64,000 bases of DNA from Bacillus sp. UNC438CL73TsuS30 (GCF_000482325.1 NZ_AXVA01000005.1:62001-126000), one strand, 5' to 3'. Positions 44,124 to 53,631 are shown, numbered from the stretch's first letter. Numbers and translations are program-made. Notes: generated from the letters alone by a model not told the origin.

Positions 44124-44726
44124 TTAACGTGAGTAGAACTCAACGATAAGAGTTTCGTTAATTTCAGCTGGTAATTCAGAACGCTCTGGTAAGCGAGTGA
44201 AAGTACCTTCTAACTTATCAGCATCGAAAGTTAAGAAATCAGGAACGAAGTTGTTTACTTCAATTGCTTCTTTCACAACGTCAAGATTGCGTGACTTTTC
44301 ACGAAGGGTGATAGTTTGTCCAGCAGTTAAACGATATGATGGGATATCAACGCGTGAACCATCAACAAGGATATGACCATGGTTAACTAACTGACGTGCA
44401 GCACGACGAGTACGTGCTAAACCTAAACGGTAAACAACGTTATCAAGGCGTGATTCAAGAAGAATCATGAAGTTTTCACCGTGTACGCCGCCTAATTTAC
44501 CAGCTTTGTCGAATAGGTTGCGGAATTGACGCTCATTTACTCCATACATATGACGAAGTTTTTGCTTTTCTTGTAATTGCAAACCATATTCAGAAAGCTT
44601 TTTGCGTTGGTTAGGACCATGTTGTCCTGGAGCGTAAGGACGCTTATCTAATTCTTTACCTGTGCCGCTTAGAGAGATTCCAAGACGACGGGATAATTTC
44701 CAGCTAGGGCCGGTATAACGAGCCAT
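44124..44726 (-). CDS. rpsD: 30S ribosomal protein S4
   Basis: A 200-aa primary 16S rRNA-binding protein. It begins [23 protein letters not shown], without zinc-binding cysteines (the C-minus form), and has an S4 RNA-binding domain ([34 protein letters not shown]). In B. subtilis S4 represses its own mRNA. The long structured leader on the minus strand fits that. It is monocistronic, as usual in Bacillus, convergent with the small membrane protein gene. Confidence 0.97.
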   Translation of the reverse strand: MARYTGPSWKLSRRLGISLSGTGKELDKRPYAPGQHGPNQRKKLSEYGLQLQEKQKLRHMYGVNERQFRNLFDKAGKLGGVHGENFMILLESRLDNVVYRLGLARTRRAARQLVNHGHILVDGSRVDIPSYRLTAGQTITLREKSRNLDVVKEAIEVNNFVPDFLTFDADKLEGTFTRLPERSELPAEINETLIVEFYSR

Positions 44727-44928
44727 GAGAGACTCCTCCTTCGTGTTTTTATTTTGGTAAAATAAAAACGGTTATGAAACAACGATGATAGCCATTTTGT
44801 TTTCAGATACCTTCGCCCTAGCAGCAGAGGGTTACAAGATACCCCATCATTTGAATAAAGTGTTCAAGTGAGGAACAAAATGAACGATTAAAGTGTTCAC
44901 ATAAGCTGCAATATTTTACACAAGGAGT
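44727..44928 (-). promoter_or_regulatory. Probable S4-binding leader of rpsD
   Basis: About 200 nt separate the rpsD promoter from its ATG. The minus-strand leader contains GGGGTATCTTGTAACC and CTCTGCTGCTAGGGCGAAGG, which can form the stems of the known Bacillus rpsD autoregulatory leader. The GAAGGAGGA ribosome site follows a second hairpin (TTTTTATTTTGG region). Confidence 0.6.
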
Positions 44929-44958
44929 ATTATATAATTTTAATTACTAATAAGTCAA
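44929..44958 (-). promoter_or_regulatory. Promoter of rpsD
   Basis: On the minus strand TTGACT (44958-44953), 18-bp spacer, TATAAT (44934-44929). Confidence 0.75.
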
Positions 44959-45115
44959 GAATATTTTGTTATAATAATGCATATCCAAAATTTGAAGTCT
45001 TTATAAAAGTTAGAAAAAATTCAAAAAAGTAATTAAAAAGGCGATGGATTTTCACTATAATAAAGTGAGGGTGTATATATTTGGAATTAGATTGGGAAAA
45101 TTGGGTGAACTAATA

Positions 45116-46552
45116 ATGGACGCGTACGGTGATCATGTAACCATACAAAATGAAGAAAATAGATATAAGCGGTTATTTCATATAACTGAAAAATTCCATT
45201 CTTTAATGGATAAGGAATCTCTATTACGAGAAATAATTGTTTCTCTCGAACAGTTGTATCCCTCATTTTCCTGCTATTTGCTTCTTTCTCAAGATTATCA
45301 CAACCAAAACGAATTGCCCATCATTGATCTGGAATATGATAGTGAAAATATTATAGCCATGGAGGCTTACGTTTCAGGGAATACCAAAATGGAAAATTCT
45401 CTTGAAGAGAGGCGCTCTATCCTTTATGCGCCGTTAAAAGGGAAACAAGGGGTTTATGGAGTTCTGCAGATCATTGCTCCTAACATCCTTGTATTTCCAA
45501 AAGATGAAATTGAATTTATCACTTTACTGGCAAATGCGGCTGGCGGTGCATTGGAAAATACCAAGCTTTATCAGCAGTCCAGGCAGGTTATTTCCGATTT
45601 ACAGTTAATTAATGAAACAACACATCGTTTAAATTCAAAGCTCAGGCTAAAAGATATGATTAGCTATATGACAAATCAAATTAAGCATTCCTTCCAAGCA
45701 AAGGAAGCAGGTTTTTTCTTGCTGACAGACAATTTGATTAATAGTAAACTACTGCCAGGATCTACCCCATTCTTTTACACGAAACAAGCATATCCATATA
45801 TTGAATACATAAAAAATAAAATACTGATGGAAAAAGAGGCCCTTTTTTTCGGAGATATAAACATTCCTAGTATTAATGGAATAAAGTGTTTTCGTTCCAT
45901 AATGGCGGTTCCAATGATCCAAAGAGGGAAATTTAAAGGTTTTAGTATTGTTATGAATCAAGAACCCTATTTCTTTTCATTTGAAGCCTTTAAGCTTCTG
46001 CAATCGCTGATTCATCATTCCGCACTGGCGCTTTCCAATTCGATGCTTAGGGAGGAATTGGAGAGAATGATTATTACAGATCATTTAACGAAACTTCATT
46101 CGCGTAATTATCTTGATGAAAAGATCCAATTGTCAATGAAAGAGGACGAGCAAGGGACATTCATTCTGATTGATATTGATAATTTTAAGAACATAAATGA
46201 TACGTATGGACACCAGGTTGGTGATGAAGTATTGGTTCAAGTGGCCAATATTATTCGTGGAAATATTCGCGATCATGACGTTGGAGCTCGCTGGGGTGGT
46301 GAGGAAATGGCCATCTACCTTCCTAATGTGACATTAGAGACAGGGGTGGCAATCGCTGAGCGCTTAGTAAAAGCTGTGGCTGAATGCTCTGTCCCATCAA
46401 TTACCGTATCTTGCGGTGTATCTTATTGGCATAAGGACATGCTTGATTCCTATAACTATTTATTTAAAAGGGCCGACGAGTCCCTCTACACAGCAAAAGG
46501 GACAGGGAAAAATAAAGTCATTAATCAAAATGATCGCATAAAAGCAAGTTAA
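45116..46552 (+). CDS. ytrP: GAF-GGDEF diguanylate cyclase (YtrP-like)
   Basis: A 478-aa cytoplasmic signalling protein. Two GAF-like domains (about residues 20-160 and 180-320) precede a C-terminal GGDEF domain (LTKLHSRNYLDEKI...ILIDIDNFKNINDTYGHQVGDEVL). The active-site loop is RWGGEEMA, Gly394-Gly395-Glu396-Glu397 with Met instead of the usual Phe in the fifth position. An inhibitory RxxD (Arg385, Asp388) lies five residues before it, so product inhibition by c-di-GMP is likely. ATG 45116 follows GGGTGA; an upstream ATG at 45044 is possible. The GAF ligand is unknown. Confidence 0.87.
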   Translation: MDAYGDHVTIQNEENRYKRLFHITEKFHSLMDKESLLREIIVSLEQLYPSFSCYLLLSQDYHNQNELPIIDLEYDSENIIAMEAYVSGNTKMENSLEERRSILYAPLKGKQGVYGVLQIIAPNILVFPKDEIEFITLLANAAGGALENTKLYQQSRQVISDLQLINETTHRLNSKLRLKDMISYMTNQIKHSFQAKEAGFFLLTDNLINSKLLPGSTPFFYTKQAYPYIEYIKNKILMEKEALFFGDINIPSINGIKCFRSIMAVPMIQRGKFKGFSIVMNQEPYFFSFEAFKLLQSLIHHSALALSNSMLREELERMIITDHLTKLHSRNYLDEKIQLSMKEDEQGTFILIDIDNFKNINDTYGHQVGDEVLVQVANIIRGNIRDHDVGARWGGEEMAIYLPNVTLETGVAIAERLVKAVAECSVPSITVSCGVSYWHKDMLDSYNYLFKRADESLYTAKGTGKNKVINQNDRIKAS

Positions 46553-46673
46553 GGCATCCATGGATTCATGGGTGCCTGAATCCATATAGGTTAATATTTT
46601 GTTTACGTACTTTATCTACATTAGCTTCATATTCTATAGGAATGGAAGCGGTTTCAAAATAGGAGGGGGAAAA

Positions 46674-47858
46674 TTGGAGGATAAAAACTTACGCTTTGAA
46701 ACAGAGGTCATTCATTCAGGTTATGTTTCAGATGAACATCAGGGGAGTCTCGTTCCACCCTTGTATCAAACATCAACCTTTACCTTTTCCACTGCTAAGC
46801 AAGGGGAAAAACGGTTTTCCGGAGAGGAAGAAGGCTTTATTTATTCACGTTTAGGGAATCCAACTGTAAAAATACTTGAAGAACGGTTGGCAATACTTGA
46901 AAAGGGGGATACTGCTTTAGCCTTTTCATCCGGAATGGCAGCTGTTTCTGCTGCATTAATGGCTTTAACGAAAACAGGTGACCACATTCTATGTTCACAA
47001 GGTGTCTATGGCTGTACCTTTGGATTCCTGCAACTCTTGAAAGAAAAATATGGGATTGAACATGATTTCTCCTCAATGGATTCAATAGAAATGGTGGAAA
47101 AAGCGATCCTACCAAACACCGCATGCATTTATATTGAAACACCAATAAACCCTACAATGAAACTGGTTGATTTAGGGCAGGTGGCTAAAATTGCGAATGA
47201 AAAAGGCATACCGGTGGTGGTGGATAATACATTTTGTTCTCCTTATTTACAAACCCCGCTTACCCATGGCTGTAATGTCGTCATCCATAGTGCGACAAAA
47301 TATATTTGCGGACATGGCGATGTCCTTGCTGGTATCGTCGTTGGTAAAAAAGAATGGATTCAAAAGGTTTCAAGAACAACGCAAAAAGATATTGGAGGAA
47401 TTATTTCACCCTTTGATGCGTGGCTTTTGCTAAGGGGATTAAAAACCTTACCAATTCGAATCGATCGTCATTGTGACAATACAGATAAAATCTTTCAGTT
47501 TTTAAGAAATCATCCCAAAATTGATGCGATCTATTACCCTGGTGATGCCGAGCACCCGGACTATCAAATTATGAAAAAACAAATGAAAAAGCCTGGGGGC
47601 CTTATTTCTTTTTCTATAAGAGGTACAAAGGAAACAGCACAGCGGTTGATGGATGAGCTAAACTTAATTAAAATTGCTGTTAGTCTTGGGGATGCAGAAA
47701 CCTTAATCCAGCATCCGGCTTCGATGACACATGCAGTTGTCCCGGAAGAAGAAAGACGAAAAATGGGGATAACGGAAAATTTACTCCGGCTTTCAGTAGG
47801 GCTTGAAGCCTGGGAGGATATTATCGACGACCTTGAACAGGCCCTAGAAAAGATATAA
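46674..47858 (+). CDS. megL: Methionine gamma-lyase-type PLP enzyme
   Basis: A 394-aa Cys/Met-metabolism PLP enzyme. PLP Lys209 is in HSATKYICGHGDVLAG, and the substrate-side VYGCTFGFL contains the cysteine typical of methionine gamma-lyases rather than cystathionine lyases. The predicted reaction splits methionine into methanethiol, 2-oxobutyrate and ammonia; cystathionine or homocysteine lyase activity is possible. TTG 46674 has AGGAGGGGG upstream; the longer frame from 46599 is hydrophobic and not family-like. The convergent neighbour is a free-methionine sulfoxide reductase gene. Confidence 0.85.
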   Translation: MEDKNLRFETEVIHSGYVSDEHQGSLVPPLYQTSTFTFSTAKQGEKRFSGEEEGFIYSRLGNPTVKILEERLAILEKGDTALAFSSGMAAVSAALMALTKTGDHILCSQGVYGCTFGFLQLLKEKYGIEHDFSSMDSIEMVEKAILPNTACIYIETPINPTMKLVDLGQVAKIANEKGIPVVVDNTFCSPYLQTPLTHGCNVVIHSATKYICGHGDVLAGIVVGKKEWIQKVSRTTQKDIGGIISPFDAWLLLRGLKTLPIRIDRHCDNTDKIFQFLRNHPKIDAIYYPGDAEHPDYQIMKKQMKKPGGLISFSIRGTKETAQRLMDELNLIKIAVSLGDAETLIQHPASMTHAVVPEEERRKMGITENLLRLSVGLEAWEDIIDDLEQALEKI

Positions 47859-47862
47859 TAAT

Positions 47863-47900
47863 AAAAAGCAAGGAAGAGGAAAGACTCTTCCTTGCTTTTT
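47863..47900. terminator. Bidirectional terminator after megL
   Basis: A perfect 16-bp stem (AAAAAGCAAGGAAGAG and complement) with a 6-nt loop. Confidence 0.92.
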
Positions 47901-47903
47901 AGA

Positions 47904-48386
47904 TTAAATATGCTGGACTAAAATTTCAACAAACTCTTCTAATTTCTGCTGATCAAGTTCGTCGAAGCGGTTTGTTTCTGGCGAATCAATATCCAAAACA
48001 CCAAGTAATTGTCCATTTTTTAACAATGGGATAACAATTTCAGATTGTGATGCAGCATCACAGGCAATATGGCCTGGAAACTGATTTACATCTTCTACTC
48101 TGACTGTTTCCTTTAACTTTGCTGAGGTGCCGCAAACGCCTTTTCCAACAGGAATTCGAACACAGGCAGGGAGCCCTTGAAAGGGTCCTAATACAAGTTC
48201 TTTCTTCTCATCCATTAAATAAAACCCGACCCAGTTGGTACGGTCAAGAAATTGGTTTAACAAGGAGCAGGCATTACTAAGATTCGCAATTTGATTTTTC
48301 TCATCATGAATCAAGGCATGCAATTGTTTTTTTACAAGTTCATAATTTTCCTCACGACTGCCCGTATACATTTCGACGTTAAACAT
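47904..48386 (-). CDS. ytsP: Free methionine-(R)-sulfoxide reductase, GAF type (YtsP)
   Basis: A 160-aa single-GAF enzyme of the fRMsr class, which reduces free Met-R-sulfoxide. The conserved cysteines are in GLPACVRIPVGKGVCGTSA and PGHIACDAASQSEIVIPL; the wall NWVGFYLMDEKKELVLGPF is also typical. It is full length for the family (about 155-165). It is transcribed away from refZ and converges with megL. Confidence 0.9.
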   Translation of the reverse strand: MFNVEMYTGSREENYELVKKQLHALIHDEKNQIANLSNACSLLNQFLDRTNWVGFYLMDEKKELVLGPFQGLPACVRIPVGKGVCGTSAKLKETVRVEDVNQFPGHIACDAASQSEIVIPLLKNGQLLGVLDIDSPETNRFDELDQQKLEEFVEILVQHI

Positions 48387-48453
48387 GTTTTTTCACCTAT
48401 TTTTCGTTAGTTTTTTATATTATTTTAGCAAATTACCGTGAAACAAGGTAGAA

Positions 48454-48478
48454 ATTGTCGACTTTTTAATAAAGGAAT
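48454..48478 (+). promoter_or_regulatory. Possible Spo0A box and sigma-H -35 for refZ
   Basis: TTGTCGAC (48454-48461) matches the 0A box TTGTCGAA at seven of eight bases. AAAGGAATA (48470-48478) fits the sigma-H -35 pattern RnAGGAWWW, with GAAAC about 14 bp later as a weak -10. Confidence 0.4.
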
Positions 48479-48545
48479 AAGCGGCAAAATAAAGAAACAT
48501 TAGGTAAGGAGTTAAAAGTTCGATCCACTTTCGAGGGGGAAAGAC

Positions 48546-49175
48546 ATGAAAAAAAATATAAAGGAAGCAATTATTGAAGCAGCGATTAAATTATTTAATT
48601 CAAATGGATACTCTGGTACATCAATCAGAGATATTGCAGGCTATGCGAATGTAAACTCTGCAACGGTTGCTTACTATTTTGAAAATAAGCTCGGTCTTTT
48701 AGAATATTGCTTTACGCACTTTTATGAACAATACCTCGGGATCATGGAAGAGGAATATGCCCTGGTGGGACTCGGTGCCAAAGATTGCCTAAAACGAATG
48801 ACTGCCAAATTGCTCCATTATCAATGTGATAATATTCATTTAGCAAATGTTGTGTACCGTGAAATGTCATTGGATTCACAAATCGTTAGAGAAATAATGT
48901 CCACTTATAATCTTAAAGAAAAATATTATTTTCAAAAAATATTTGAAAAAGGGATGGAATGGAAGGAATTCCAGCCTCACTCTATTCCTTATTTGATTAT
49001 TCAGCTTAAGGGTTTACTAATGATGCCATTTATGAATTCTCATTATCTAAGAGAAGTAATGTATATTTTTCCAAATGAACGTTTCTTTGAGCAAAAATAT
49101 TTAAATGAAATGTACAATTGGATTGAAAATACCCTTTGTAATGGTGTTGAAGTAAAGAAAGAGGCTATTTTATGA
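48546..49175 (+). CDS. refZ: RefZ, TetR-family regulator of FtsZ placement (YttP)
   Basis: A 209-aa TetR/AcrR-like protein. The N-terminal HTH is AIIEAAIKLFNSNGYSGTSIRDIAGYANVNSATVAYYFENKLGL (split over residues 8-50). The all-helical rest matches the RefZ family in length and position between ytsP and ezrA. In B. subtilis RefZ binds polar chromosomal motifs and modulates FtsZ rings during sporulation. The ATG follows GAGGGGGAAAG. Confidence 0.88.
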   Translation: MKKNIKEAIIEAAIKLFNSNGYSGTSIRDIAGYANVNSATVAYYFENKLGLLEYCFTHFYEQYLGIMEEEYALVGLGAKDCLKRMTAKLLHYQCDNIHLANVVYREMSLDSQIVREIMSTYNLKEKYYFQKIFEKGMEWKEFQPHSIPYLIIQLKGLLMMPFMNSHYLREVMYIFPNERFFEQKYLNEMYNWIENTLCNGVEVKKEAIL

Positions 49176-49192
49176 TGAGCCTCTATTTTTTT
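49160..49192 (+). terminator. Terminator after refZ
   Basis: A 7-bp stem AGAGGCT / AGCCTCT overlapping the refZ stop, followed by ATTTTTTT. Confidence 0.75.
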
Positions 49193-49346
49193 GATTTCTT
49201 TTGCAAAAAAATTGAAAATTATAGTCAAAAATTGTCGTTTACATGGTATCATAAATACATTGAATTGAACATATCGTGCTATTTTTATATAAACTAACAC
49301 CTAAAGAGAACTTGAAACGATGTTTTCCGGAACAGGAGGCTTACAT

Positions 49347-51035
49347 GTGAAGTATTTCATAGGATTTTTTATCCTTATGCTAGCTTTATTTGTATTAGGA
49401 TATCTAATAAAGAAAAAGTATTTTAAAGAAATGGATCGGTTAGAAGCGTGGAAAATCGATTTGTTGAATCGTCCAATTTTAGAAGAAATGTCCAAGGTCA
49501 AGCAGCTTAATATGACGGGGCAAACAGAAGAACTGTTCGAAAATTGGCGTAACCAATGGGATGATATTGTTACAGTAAAGCTCCCGAAACTAGAGGAAAT
49601 GTTATTTGATGCGGAAGAATACATAGACCGCTACCGATTTAACAAGGCGAAAACAGTTCAACGTTCAATCAATGATACCTTGCAGGAAACCGAAAATCAG
49701 ATCACGAAAATATTGGAAGAATTGCATGAACTAGTCGGCAGCGAGGAAAAAAACCGGGTTGAAATTGAACAATTAAAAGAATTATACCGGGAAACAAAAA
49801 AAGTACTTCTTGCCCACCGGCATACCTTCAGCAAGGCTGAAAAAAGTCTGGAAAAGCAATTGGAAGAGATCACGAAGAAGTTCCAAGAGTTTGATGAAAA
49901 AACAGAGAATGGAAACTACCTTGAGGCCCGCGAAATTGTTTTAACAATCAGCAGCCATTTAGGGACCATTAAAAATGCGATGGAGCTTATTCCACAGCTG
50001 TTAATTGAAGTTCAATCCATCCTCCCGGCACAACTTTCCGATGTCCAAGATGGGTTTAAGGAAATGGCTCAGCAGGGCTATTACCTAGAGCATATTCAGT
50101 TGGAAAATGAAATTAAGCAATTAGAAGAAAAGCTTTCAGAAGCAATTCGCTTGATTGAGGAAACGGACTTAGATAAAGCAGTTGAAGGTGTAAAAGAAAC
50201 CAAGGATCGAGTGGATATCCTTTTTGATTTACTTGAGAAAGAGGTACATGCTAAGCACTTTATCATTAAAAATGAGAAAATTACCTATGATCTTCTGATA
50301 GAAGCACAGGAAGAAAACGACCATCTTGTTGATGAAGTGTCGAATGTCCAGCAAACCTATCATTTAAAAGAATATGATTTTGAAACACAAAGACATTTGG
50401 AAAAAGAGCTTTTAGCAGTGTTTAAGCATTATGAAATCCTAGTCGAAAAATTAAAAATTAATGAAACAGCTCAGACCAAGATAAGTGAAGAATTAAATGA
50501 GATAAAGGAACAGCTTGAAAACATCAGAGAAGAGCAACAGCAGTTTGCAAATAATCTTCAATCCTTACGTAAGGATGAGATTGAGGCAAGGGATACGGTT
50601 AGAGAACTGACAAAAAAAGTGGGGGAAGCCGTTCGGCTTGTTTCCAAAAGTAATATACCTGGATTGCCCGAGGATTATAAATATTTGTATGAGGACACCA
50701 ATGAGAGCATACAAAATGTGAAGCTGCAGCTTGAGGAAAAACCGCTAAATATTTCTGCCCTTAATCAATATTTAGAAATTGCAGTTTTAACGGTTGAAAA
50801 ACTTACTCATTCTACATTGGAATTAATTGAAAATGCGATGCTGGCAGAAAAGGCTATTCAATATGGAAACCGGTACCGCAGCAAATTCCCTTCCGTTGCA
50901 AAGGGATTAATGGATGCAGAACAAGCTTTCAGGCATTATGAATATCAAGAGGCATTGGAACAGGTCGCAGCATCATTAGAAGGGGTTGACCCTGGAGCCT
51001 TAAAGAAAATCAAAGCAGCAACTGCAAATGACTAA
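49347..51035 (+). CDS. ezrA: Septation ring formation regulator EzrA
   Basis: A 562-aa protein, the same length as B. subtilis EzrA. One N-terminal membrane helix (residues 2-22) is followed by long spectrin-like coiled coils over nearly the whole protein. The family stretch RPILEEMSKVKQLNMTGQTEELFENWR is near the start. EzrA inhibits FtsZ assembly away from midcell and links FtsZ to wall synthesis. GTG 49347 has AGGAGG seven bases upstream; ATG 49320 adds nine residues before the helix. Confidence 0.94.
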   Translation: MKYFIGFFILMLALFVLGYLIKKKYFKEMDRLEAWKIDLLNRPILEEMSKVKQLNMTGQTEELFENWRNQWDDIVTVKLPKLEEMLFDAEEYIDRYRFNKAKTVQRSINDTLQETENQITKILEELHELVGSEEKNRVEIEQLKELYRETKKVLLAHRHTFSKAEKSLEKQLEEITKKFQEFDEKTENGNYLEAREIVLTISSHLGTIKNAMELIPQLLIEVQSILPAQLSDVQDGFKEMAQQGYYLEHIQLENEIKQLEEKLSEAIRLIEETDLDKAVEGVKETKDRVDILFDLLEKEVHAKHFIIKNEKITYDLLIEAQEENDHLVDEVSNVQQTYHLKEYDFETQRHLEKELLAVFKHYEILVEKLKINETAQTKISEELNEIKEQLENIREEQQQFANNLQSLRKDEIEARDTVRELTKKVGEAVRLVSKSNIPGLPEDYKYLYEDTNESIQNVKLQLEEKPLNISALNQYLEIAVLTVEKLTHSTLELIENAMLAEKAIQYGNRYRSKFPSVAKGLMDAEQAFRHYEYQEALEQVAASLEGVDPGALKKIKAATAND

Positions 51036-51042
51036 AAAAGAT

Positions 51043-51085
51043 AAGCAAAAAACCGAATCAGCACCGGCTGTTCGGTTTTTTGCTT
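51043..51085 (+). terminator. Terminator after ezrA
   Basis: A perfect 15-bp stem AAGCAAAAAACCGAA / TTCGGTTTTTTGCTT with a 13-nt loop. Confidence 0.88.
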
Positions 51086-51188
51086 TTGTTAAACAGAAAT
51101 TTCACTTGCACCATCTTTCTAAAATGAAGCAATATATGATAAGATTATTTTTTGCATAAGGGTTTTCGGATTCGTTAGGGGGAAAATC

Positions 51189-52331
51189 ATGATTTATTTT
51201 GACAATAGTGCGACAACTAAACCATATAAAGAGGTTCTCGATTCATTTTTGACGGTTTCAAGTGAATACTTTGGAAACCCATCCTCACTAAACGCATTAG
51301 GTGGACAAGCTGAGAAACTTTTAACAAAGGCAAGGGAACAGGTGGCAAATCTTTTATCTGTAAAGCAAACAGAGATACTGTTTACATCAGGAGGAACCGA
51401 AAGTAATAATTTAGCGATTAAAGGTGCTGCCTATATTCATAAAAATAAGGGCCGCCATTTAATTACGACAAGTATTGAGCATGCCTCTGTCAGACAATCA
51501 TTTGAGCAGCTGGAGCAGGATGGATTTGAAGTAACATACCTTCCAGTTGATTCAACCGGTCGGATTCAACTAGAAGACCTAAAAAAGGCAATCAGGAAAG
51601 ACACCATCCTCATTTCGGTTATGCAGGTCAATAATGAAGTTGGGACCATCCAGCCAATAAAGGAAATCGGAGAATGTTTAAAAAGCCATCCTAATATTTT
51701 GTTCCACGTAGACGCTGTTCAAGGTGTCGGAAAAGTCCCGTTATCATTACATGAAAACAGAGTCGATCTATGTTCTTTTTCCGCCCATAAATTTCACGCC
51801 TTGAAAGGGACTGGTGTTTTATATGTTCGGGATGGTGTACGATTGTCCCCATTATTCGCTGGAGGAGGCCAAGAGCGGAAACTCCGCAGCGGTACAGAAA
51901 ACGTTGCAGGGGCTGTTGCCCTATCTAAGGCGTTACGAATGGTATTGGCGGAAGAAAAAAACGGGATCGAGAGAATGAAAAAAATTCGGGAAATCCTAAG
52001 GAGTGGGATAAGTGAATTAGAAGAAGTTCAAATTCATACGCCCATTGAGCATGCCGCTCCACATATTTTAAATTTTTCCATTAAAGGAATAAAATCTGAA
52101 GTTCTGATTCATGCACTAGAGGAAAAAGAAATCTATGTTTCCACCACAAGTGCATGCTCATCTAAGAAGAAATCCTCAAGTGCAACATTGCTTGCTATGG
52201 GGGTTCCGGATGAACTGGCTGAAAGTGCAATACGAATTAGTCTCTCCTTTAATAATACAGAAAATGAAGCCATTGATGCTCTTTCAGCAATGCAAGAAGC
52301 TTCTGAACATTTACGAAAGGTAATGAAATAA
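51189..52331 (+). CDS. nifZ: Cysteine desulfurase (NifZ)
   Basis: A 380-aa PLP-dependent IscS/NifS-like enzyme. PLP Lys201 is in SFSAHKFHALKGTG and the persulfide Cys323 in TTSACSSKKKSSS, on the long flexible loop of group I desulfurases. The TSGGTESNN phosphate loop and HVDAVQGVGKVP are intact. The gene lies one base before thiI and in B. subtilis NifZ feeds sulfur to ThiI for 4-thiouridine in tRNA. ATG follows TAGGGGG. Confidence 0.94.
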   Translation: MIYFDNSATTKPYKEVLDSFLTVSSEYFGNPSSLNALGGQAEKLLTKAREQVANLLSVKQTEILFTSGGTESNNLAIKGAAYIHKNKGRHLITTSIEHASVRQSFEQLEQDGFEVTYLPVDSTGRIQLEDLKKAIRKDTILISVMQVNNEVGTIQPIKEIGECLKSHPNILFHVDAVQGVGKVPLSLHENRVDLCSFSAHKFHALKGTGVLYVRDGVRLSPLFAGGGQERKLRSGTENVAGAVALSKALRMVLAEEKNGIERMKKIREILRSGISELEEVQIHTPIEHAAPHILNFSIKGIKSEVLIHALEEKEIYVSTTSACSSKKKSSSATLLAMGVPDELAESAIRISLSFNNTENEAIDALSAMQEASEHLRKVMK

Positions 52332-52332
52332 T

Positions 52333-53541
52333 ATGAATTATGATCGAATAGTCATTCGCTATGGAGAATTGTCAACGAAAGGCCGCAATCGTAATAAATT
52401 CGTTGGTAAATTAAGAAAAAGTGTTAAATTGGCCCTTTCCGCTTTTCCAAAAATAAAAGTGGAAGCAACACATGATCGTATGTATGTTTTATTAAACGGT
52501 GAAGATGTCCAAGAAATTAAAATGATTTTAAGAAAAATATTTGGGATCCAAACATTTAGTCCGGCTGTTAAGGTAGAGAGTGATTTGCAGAAAATGAAAG
52601 AAGCTGCTCTTGAATTGGTTGGTTCAATTTATCAAGCAGGTCAAACCTTTAAAGTTACCGCGAAAAGATCAGATAAAACTTTTGAATTGGATACGGACGG
52701 AATCAACCAACTATTTGGTGCTTATCTGCTGTCAAACATTCCTGGTCTAAAAGTAAATGTGAAAAAGCCGGATATTAATTTATTAATTGAGGTTCGTAAA
52801 GAGGCTGTTTATCTTTCATGTGAAACAATAAAAGGGGCCGGGGGATACCCAGCGGGCTCCGGTGGTAAAGCGATGTTAATGCTGTCAGGTGGAATCGACA
52901 GCCCTGTTGCTGGTTTTATGGCCATGAGGAGAGGTCTTGAGATTGAGGCCGTTCACTTCTTCAGTCCGCCGTTTACAAGTGAACGGGCTAAGGAAAAGGT
53001 GATTGACCTTGCTAAAAAGCTAGCTGAAGTGTATGGTCAAATGACGCTTCATATTGTTCCGTTTACGGATGTACAACAGGCAATACGTGAACAGGTGCCT
53101 GAAAACTACACGATGACATCCACAAGAAGATTCATGCTTAAGATTACCGATAAAATTAGAGAAAAGCGGGAAGGGCTTGCCATTATTACGGGCGAAAGCC
53201 TTGGCCAAGTGGCTAGTCAAACACTTGAAAGCATGTTTACTATTAATGAGGTTACCAATACACCCATCATACGACCGCTTGTAACGATGGACAAAACCGA
53301 GATTATTAAAATCGCTCAAGAATTCGATACCCTCGAGATTTCGAATAGACCGTATGAAGATTGCTGTACGATTTTTGTCCCTGCTTCGCCAAAAACAAAG
53401 CCCCGCAGAGAGAAAGTCCAGCAATATGAAAGCTATTTTGATTTTGAGCCTTTGATTGAAGAAGCAGTTAATGACACGGAGACTATTACAATTAAACCGG
53501 ATCTGGGTAACGATGATTCAGAGTTCGATGAATTATTTTAA
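52333..53541 (+). CDS. thiI: tRNA 4-thiouridine synthase ThiI (no rhodanese domain)
   Basis: A 402-aa adenylating enzyme. Ferredoxin-like and THUMP domains (about residues 1-165) bind tRNA, and the PP-loop SGGIDSP at residues 185-191 activates U8 with ATP. The C-terminal rhodanese domain of E. coli ThiI is absent, as is normal in Bacillus; a CC pair in NRPYEDCCTIFVPASPKTKP is the likely sulfur relay. It is tightly coupled to nifZ. Confidence 0.95.
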   Translation: MNYDRIVIRYGELSTKGRNRNKFVGKLRKSVKLALSAFPKIKVEATHDRMYVLLNGEDVQEIKMILRKIFGIQTFSPAVKVESDLQKMKEAALELVGSIYQAGQTFKVTAKRSDKTFELDTDGINQLFGAYLLSNIPGLKVNVKKPDINLLIEVRKEAVYLSCETIKGAGGYPAGSGGKAMLMLSGGIDSPVAGFMAMRRGLEIEAVHFFSPPFTSERAKEKVIDLAKKLAEVYGQMTLHIVPFTDVQQAIREQVPENYTMTSTRRFMLKITDKIREKREGLAIITGESLGQVASQTLESMFTINEVTNTPIIRPLVTMDKTEIIKIAQEFDTLEISNRPYEDCCTIFVPASPKTKPRREKVQQYESYFDFEPLIEEAVNDTETITIKPDLGNDDSEFDELF

Positions 53542-53578
53542 AATGAATTTTTTGTGAACAATTACCAATTGATATTAA

Positions 53579-53608
53579 GAATGAACCTTGTGAGTTCTAC
53601 ACATTATA
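53579..53608 (+). promoter_or_regulatory. Sigma-G-type promoter of sspA
   Basis: GAATGA (53579-53584), 17-bp spacer, CATTATA (53602-53608) fits the forespore consensus with -10 CATNHTA. It lies just before the AAGGAGG ribosome site. A 9-bp inverted repeat CCTTGTGAG / CTCACAAGG brackets the -10. Confidence 0.65.
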
Positions 53609-53631
53609 TACTCACAAGGAGGTGATATCAA

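Noticed and set aside
46551..46580. Terminator after the GGDEF gene
   Set aside because: A stem AGGCATCCA / TGGGTGCCT exists, but there is no following T run.
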